DNA of 5,503 bases. Source: a bacterium (GTDB taxonomy: Bacteria > Bdellovibrionota_C > UBA2361 > SZUA-149). The DNA lies in the NCBI GenBank assembly GCA_003230795.1, contig QIGM01000162.1, forward strand, positions 1-5,503, given 5' to 3'. The notes beneath the pieces are model-generated. The model searched no databases, was not told where the DNA came from, and saw only the letters and a list, made by a program, of their open reading frames with translations. Every line of letters begins with the position of its first letter. The stretch's first letter is position 1. Both the position numbers and the translations under genes were made by a program. Shown here in pieces: positions 1-2,615 of the stretch.

Positions 1-445
1 TCCAAAGTGGAAAGCTTGCGTCGTTCGGATGAATACGGACGTGCACTCGACGAACTCCCTCGTTGCGAAAACGAGACAAAGCCGCGCTAACGAGATGCTG
101 AAAATCAGCTTCATTCGCTGCGCAAAGCGCACTAATCTGTGCACGAAAGCCGAAGCTACCAGCTATTTGCAGCGATTTAGTGTCTCCATCGTCTCTACCC
201 AGCAGATGACAATGAGGATCTGCGATAGATCTTTCAAGACACTCTCTATAACGCCATTCAGTAGCATGAATTGGAAGACTATGAATTAGCTCGTGCACAC
301 GGTCACTGGACTTCTGCGAGAAGTCAGCAACACCGTTTGACTCAAGCTTTTCATCAGCGACGTCTCTTTCGAGAGTCAGATAGGTCGTATCCGGCGTAAA
401 TTTGCGACGACTCCAGAATTTTCTGGCCTTTTCGTTTCCTCGCGT
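1..445 (-). pseudogene. Continuation of the frameshifted GNAT gene: end of domain 1 and a second GNAT-like domain, open at the left edge
   Basis: Reading leftward from 445 gives 148 codons with no stop and no internal Met. It begins TRGNEKARKFWSRRKFTPDT, which is the missing C-terminal part of the first GNAT domain (N..A..FW...F), continues YLTLERDV, and passes through a linker. A second GNAT-like domain follows: a helix (EWRYRECLERSI), strands (HCHLLGR, LQIAGSFGF, AQISALCA), a helix (DFQHLVSAALSRFRNEG), the strand VRRVHVRIH, and PNDASFPLW at the edge. The second domain has no G-x-G acetyl-CoA loop: AANEADFQHL stands in its place. Tandem GNAT proteins with one degenerate half are known, so that half is probably structural. 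There is no start codon or ribosome binding site of its own, so it depends on the 445-777 frame. The gene is either a pseudogene in this strain or carries an assembly error. The true end lies beyond position 1. Confidence 0.7.
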
Positions 446-777
446 CACAACACAATAAGGTGAACATTCGAGACTTTTCGTTGGCGAAAATCAGCTAACG
501 CACACTCTAGCAGCTGCGTGCCAACTCCGTTTCCACCCTTCTCAGCAGCGACATGACAAATCATGCCCCTACATGCGAATGCTCCACCAATTAAAGCGCC
601 AACAAGCACTTCATCAGCTTTTGCTACAAGCATCACACTACTATCTCGCTTGAGTTGCGAGTGAAGAAGTGCTGCATTCTCCCAACTACAAAACGCAAGC
701 AGTTCGTCAGCCTTCATCAGTCCCAGAACGTCTAGAACATCAAGAGCTGACATGCGAGCAACTTGGATATCACTCAT
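445..777 (-). CDS. GNAT N-acetyltransferase, N-terminal fragment (frame interrupted)
   Basis: This open frame gives 110 residues, starting MSDIQVARMS. GNAT enzymes move an acetyl group from acetyl-CoA to an amine; the substrate here cannot be told. The fold is recognisable: the strand VMLVAKADEVLVGALIGGAF (residues about 48-67), the strand MICHVAAEK, then the acetyl-CoA pyrophosphate loop GGNGVGTQLL (about 81-90) and its helix, and the strand VHLIV (105-109). The loop keeps the G-x-G part but has Gly where Arg or Gln is usual. The start is supported by GAAGGGA at 784-790, six bases before ATG. The frame stops right after VHLIVL, before the C-terminal N..A..FW segment that every GNAT needs. 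That segment lies just downstream in another frame, so this is the first part of a broken longer gene. The product as read would lack the last strand and helix and is probably inactive. Confidence 0.8.
   Translation of the reverse strand: MSDIQVARMSALDVLDVLGLMKADELLAFCSWENAALLHSQLKRDSSVMLVAKADEVLVGALIGGAFACRGMICHVAAEKGGNGVGTQLLECALADFRQRKVSNVHLIVL
446..455 (-). repeat. 5-bp tandem duplication that breaks the GNAT frame
   Basis: On the minus strand this is TTGTG repeated twice, directly before the TGA created at 445-447. Removing one copy (446-450) joins GTG at 451-453 to ACG at 443-445 and gives the continuous reading VHLIVTRGNEKARKFW, exactly what the GNAT fold requires. The observation is direct; that it arose as a duplication is inferred. 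Confidence 0.75.
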
Positions 778-783
778 GTGTAT

Positions 784-793
784 TCCCTTCTTC
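784..793 (-). promoter_or_regulatory. Ribosome binding site of the GNAT gene
   Basis: The minus strand reads GAAGAAGGGA, then six bases, then ATG at 777. It fixes the start at MSDIQ rather than the second Met at residue 9. The same GAAGGGA core is used by the 122-residue gene at 2286. Confidence 0.6.
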
Positions 794-811
794 CGTCAGA
801 GAAGTAATTAA

Positions 812-859
812 CCGGAACAGCTCCTCTCCCTGAAATTCAAAGAAGAAGAACTGTTCCGG
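812..859 (-). other. Long hairpin in the GNAT leader / divergent intergenic region
   Basis: Perfect arms CCGGAACAG (812-820) and CTGTTCCGG (851-859) extend inward to 827 and 844. On the minus strand CCGGAACAGTTCTTCT pairs with AGAGGAGCTGTTCCGG over 16 positions, all Watson-Crick except two G-U pairs, around a 16-base loop. On the plus strand those two positions are C-A mismatches, so the element suits leftward RNA, which is the sense of the GNAT gene 34 bases further on. No T-run follows on either side, so it does not look like a standard intrinsic terminator. It could be a leader structure or the site of a dyad-binding protein. The rest of 778-1149 shows no gene. Confidence 0.5.
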
Positions 860-1070
860 CGACGAAGAAGGAAAGAAAAACCCATTACATGCACCTCGGC
901 CTTAAAAACCCGTGAAACTACGTCACACAAATCTCCACAACCGAGCTGTTACACTCTACCCGAAAGCCAAAAAGTAAATTAAATTGTCGCCCGAAAGGAA
1001 CATCATTCGCCTGAGCAATTGTTTAAGAATTTCTTATTCTGAAGAGAATGTCTAGCGCTTAGGTGCTGCA

Positions 1071-1100
1071 TTGCTTTTTTTGTCTACTTTTCGCTAACAT
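1071..1100 (+). promoter_or_regulatory. Weak sigma70-type promoter candidate for the M23 gene
   Basis: TTGCTT at 1071-1076 and TAACAT at 1095-1100, 18 bases apart, match the -35 and -10 consensus at three and four of six positions. Transcription would start near 1107 and give a leader of about 43 bases. Chance matches of this quality are common in A+T-rich spacers. Confidence 0.2.
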
Positions 1101-1149
1101 TGGGCGTCCACGCCTATCCACCAACAGTCCCCAACAACCGTGAGCCTGC

Positions 1150-1842
1150 ATGCACGAAACACTCCGTAAGGCATTCAATTCATTGCCACAAGCGCCCGGC
1201 AGCGTAGTTGATTTTGATCTTAAAGGCAGCGCCATTGCGCTCGATTTGAGCAAAGACAATGTTGCTCTCCGGCAGGCCTGGCAGACGGGAGATGAGAACC
1301 TAGAGCCCCATATTTGGGCTGAGATCGAAAGACTCGGGGGCTCCTCCGGTGTTGGTGGCTACGGTGAAGATCGCCGCTGGTATTCGCGTAATGCCGCGTT
1401 TTTCGAGGGTGAGGAAGCTCGAACAATTCATCTAGGCGTCGATATCTGGGTGCCTGTAGCAACTCCCGTTCTTGCGCCTCTACATTCACGAGTGCACAGC
1501 TTTGCAGACAATGCTGCGGTCGGTGATTACGGGCCAACTGTAATTCTTGAACACAACGTTGAAGGAATACGTTTCCACACGCTCTACGGCCATCTATCTC
1601 GAGAATCCTTGAGTGAACTATCTAAGGGAATGGAGATAAAGCCTGGCCAGAGCTTTGCCACTGTCGGCGGCTTTGAAGTCAATGGCTGCTGGCCTGTGCA
1701 TCTTCATTTTCAGCTCGTTGTCGATATGGAAGGCAAGATTGGTGACTATCCAGGCGTTGCCGCTCCTTCGCAGCTTGAGCATTACTTCAGCAACTGCCCC
1801 GACCCGAACTTAATTCTTTGTCTCGATTGTCTACGTCCGTAG
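1150..1842 (+). CDS. Stand-alone M23 (LytM-type) metallopeptidase domain protein, no signal peptide
   Basis: This 230-residue protein carries a complete M23 zinc peptidase signature. H94 and D98 lie in RTIHLGVDIW (HxxxD zinc ligands), H148 in TLYGHLS, and H184 and H186 in WPVHLHFQL (HxH; the second His is the zinc ligand). Family members usually cut peptidoglycan cross-links outside the cytoplasm, but this one starts with charged and polar residues (MHETLRKAFNS) and has no signal or membrane segment. Its details (GGYGEDRRWY, EEARTIHLGVDIW, FADNAAVGDYGPTVILEH, YPGVAAPS, NCPDPNLIL) match, from memory, the M23 module embedded in large phosphotransferase/M23/class III aminotransferase fusions rather than secreted LytM proteins. 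Its substrate may therefore not be cell wall; the role is unknown. An in-frame TGA at 1141 excludes a longer N-terminus. No good Shine-Dalgarno precedes the ATG, so translation may be weak or the transcript nearly leaderless. It is divergent from the GNAT gene and convergent with the next. Confidence 0.88.
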   Translation: MHETLRKAFNSLPQAPGSVVDFDLKGSAIALDLSKDNVALRQAWQTGDENLEPHIWAEIERLGGSSGVGGYGEDRRWYSRNAAFFEGEEARTIHLGVDIWVPVATPVLAPLHSRVHSFADNAAVGDYGPTVILEHNVEGIRFHTLYGHLSRESLSELSKGMEIKPGQSFATVGGFEVNGCWPVHLHFQLVVDMEGKIGDYPGVAAPSQLEHYFSNCPDPNLILCLDCLRP

Positions 1843-1854
1843 TTTGAAAGTTAT

Positions 1855-1880
1855 GGAGGGGAGCGCGCATGCTATCCTCC
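1855..1880. terminator. Possible hairpin between convergent genes
   Basis: GGAGG (1855-1859) pairs with CCTCC (1876-1880), and inside it AGC (1862-1864) pairs with GCT (1871-1873) around a six-base loop, with a 2x2 internal loop between the stems. It lies in the 75-bp gap between the M23 stop (1842) and the stop of the leftward gene (1918), where a shared terminator would be expected. No T-run follows in either direction, so the assignment is tentative. Confidence 0.3.
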
Positions 1881-1917
1881 TAGGGAAAACGGGTGAGAAA
1901 ATCACAACGCCCGAGCC

Positions 1918-2286
1918 TTAGTCGCGTAAGAGATCGACTTTAACTCGAGCGAAAGTCTGAACAAAGCCGAATCTTTCCAAACTAGACACGACCTTTACAG
2001 GTGAGTCCGCGAGGAGTAACTCAAGCTCTTCATCGGTGATACGAACACTGAAAGTCCGTTCCAACGAAGAGGCTGCTTGAAAATTCAAATCAACGACCGC
2101 AAGGTACGTAAGCCCCCCGCAATGGTAGAAAAGTAGTTTCAGTTCAGCCGTCGCTGCCTCAAATCGATAAGTTGTAAAGTCATCGTTTGATTTCATCTCC
2201 GAACCTTCTCCAAAGGTCGGCAACTGAACTCCATCTAAACTACGAACAACTTCTGCCACAACCACCTCAAGCGTTACTTCAGACAT
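1918..2286 (-). CDS. Hypothetical protein, 122 residues
   Basis: I do not recognise this protein. It begins MSEVTLEVVVAEVVRSLDGV and ends ARVKVDLLRD. It is soluble in character, with no signal peptide or membrane span, and mixes likely strands (TYRFEAATAELKLLFYH, LTYLAVVDLNF, TFSVRI, FARVKVDLL) with an acidic helix (TDEELELLLADS). There is one cysteine (C56). The alternation suggests a small alpha/beta domain, but no catalytic motif stands out. The start at 2286 is chosen because GAGAAGGGA lies at 2294-2302, seven bases upstream. A longer reading from a TTG at 2370 would add a basic 28-residue stretch without its own binding site and is less likely. It lies 328 bp downstream of the large beta-helix gene on the same strand and converges with the M23 gene. 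Nothing in the context defines a function. Confidence 0.65.
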   Translation of the reverse strand: MSEVTLEVVVAEVVRSLDGVQLPTFGEGSEMKSNDDFTTYRFEAATAELKLLFYHCGGLTYLAVVDLNFQAASSLERTFSVRITDEELELLLADSPVKVVSSLERFGFVQTFARVKVDLLRD

Positions 2287-2293
2287 CTGAGAG

Positions 2294-2302
2294 TCCCTTC
2301 TC
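2294..2302 (-). promoter_or_regulatory. Ribosome binding site that sets the start of the 122-residue gene
   Basis: The minus strand reads GAGAAGGGA, then seven bases, then ATG at 2286. This is better than anything before the alternative TTG start at 2370. Confidence 0.55.
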
Positions 2303-2441
2303 AAGAGAAAACAAAAAACACTGTGAACGCCCCAACCACTCGCCAAGCGCAGACCAGCCCTTAGAGGCAAATGTCCATATTTGAATTACTTGAAAGAGTA
2401 AGCTCGAGTGTTCACAGATAGGAAACCTTAATGCGCGCTGC

Positions 2442-2495
2442 CTCCAGGCGACGAAAGTCGACTGGAGACGGACGTATAGGCCGTTGAAAGGCCTA
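2442..2495 (+). other. Two adjacent stem-loops, one with a GAAA tetraloop; possible structured RNA
   Basis: Hairpin 1: CTCCAG (2442-2447) pairs with CTGGAG (2462-2467). After one G-A mismatch, CGAC (2449-2452) pairs with GTCG (2457-2460) around GAAA (2453-2456). A C-G-closed GNRA tetraloop is a strong RNA-structure feature and exists only if the plus strand is transcribed. Hairpin 2: TAGGCC (2477-2482) pairs with GGCCTA (2490-2495) around GTTGAAA. Nine bases separate them. They lie in the 328-bp non-coding stretch between the beta-helix gene and the 122-residue gene, both leftward, so plus-strand RNA would be antisense-oriented to both. I could not match it to a known riboswitch, group II intron domain V, hammerhead or attC. 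It may be a small RNA, a folded DNA site, or chance; no promoter is clear. Confidence 0.4.
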
Positions 2496-2553
2496 GAACG
2501 AGCTTCCCGAAAGATAAATGAATGAACAGTAGTGACTATATGAAGACTAGCTT

Positions 2554-2594
2554 CGGTAATGTGCTCAATACTAGGTAACCCCCTGGTATTACCG
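2554..2594. other. Overlapping inverted repeats downstream of the beta-helix gene
   Basis: Two alternative pairings are visible. CGGTAAT (2554-2560) is complementary to ATTACCG (2588-2594). Inside that, AATACTAGG (2567-2575) pairs with CCTGGTATT (2582-2590) with one T-G wobble around TAACCC. GGTATTACC (2585-2593) is itself palindromic. The pairings exclude each other in part, so this could be a switchable RNA structure or simply a complex 3' flank. No T-run follows directly. Confidence 0.35.
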
Positions 2595-2615
2595 GCAGAA
2601 AATAGTATTTTCTGC
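2595..2615 (-). terminator. Near-perfect palindrome at the stop codon of the beta-helix gene
   Basis: GCAGAAAATA (2595-2604) and TATTTTCTGC (2606-2615) are perfect 10-base inverted repeats around one G. The right arm includes the last base of the TAG stop of the beta-helix gene (2615-2617). In either RNA it would fold as an A/U-rich hairpin with a G-C-containing base. Its place fits an end-of-transcript structure or 3' stabiliser, but the stem is A+T-rich and no separate U-tract follows, so termination efficiency is uncertain. Confidence 0.4.

Noticed and set aside
29..289. 86-residue plus-strand ORF
   Set aside because: It lies antisense to the well-supported GNAT continuation on the minus strand, and its translation shows no domain pattern.
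901..937. GTGA...TCAC half-sites resembling a CRP operator
   Set aside because: The spacing is seven bases instead of six and the flanks do not fit the TGTGA-N6-TCACA consensus.
1059..1259. 66-residue minus-strand ORF overlapping the start of the M23 gene
   Set aside because: It is antisense to a clear peptidase gene, has no ribosome binding site, and its composition looks random.
2187..2384. 65-residue plus-strand ORF
   Set aside because: It is antisense to the start of the 122-residue gene, which has the better ribosome binding site and a more protein-like pattern.
2321..2417. CTGTGAAC (2321-2328) and GTTCACAG (2410-2417) as a transcription-factor or mobile-element inverted repeat
   Set aside because: Only eight bases match across an 81-base spacer, with no target duplication or known operator spacing.
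2442..2500. Integron attC site or group II intron domain V
   Set aside because: The required GTTRRRY/RYYYAAC core pair and the AGC triad with a two-base bulge are absent, and no integrase or intron-encoded protein is nearby.
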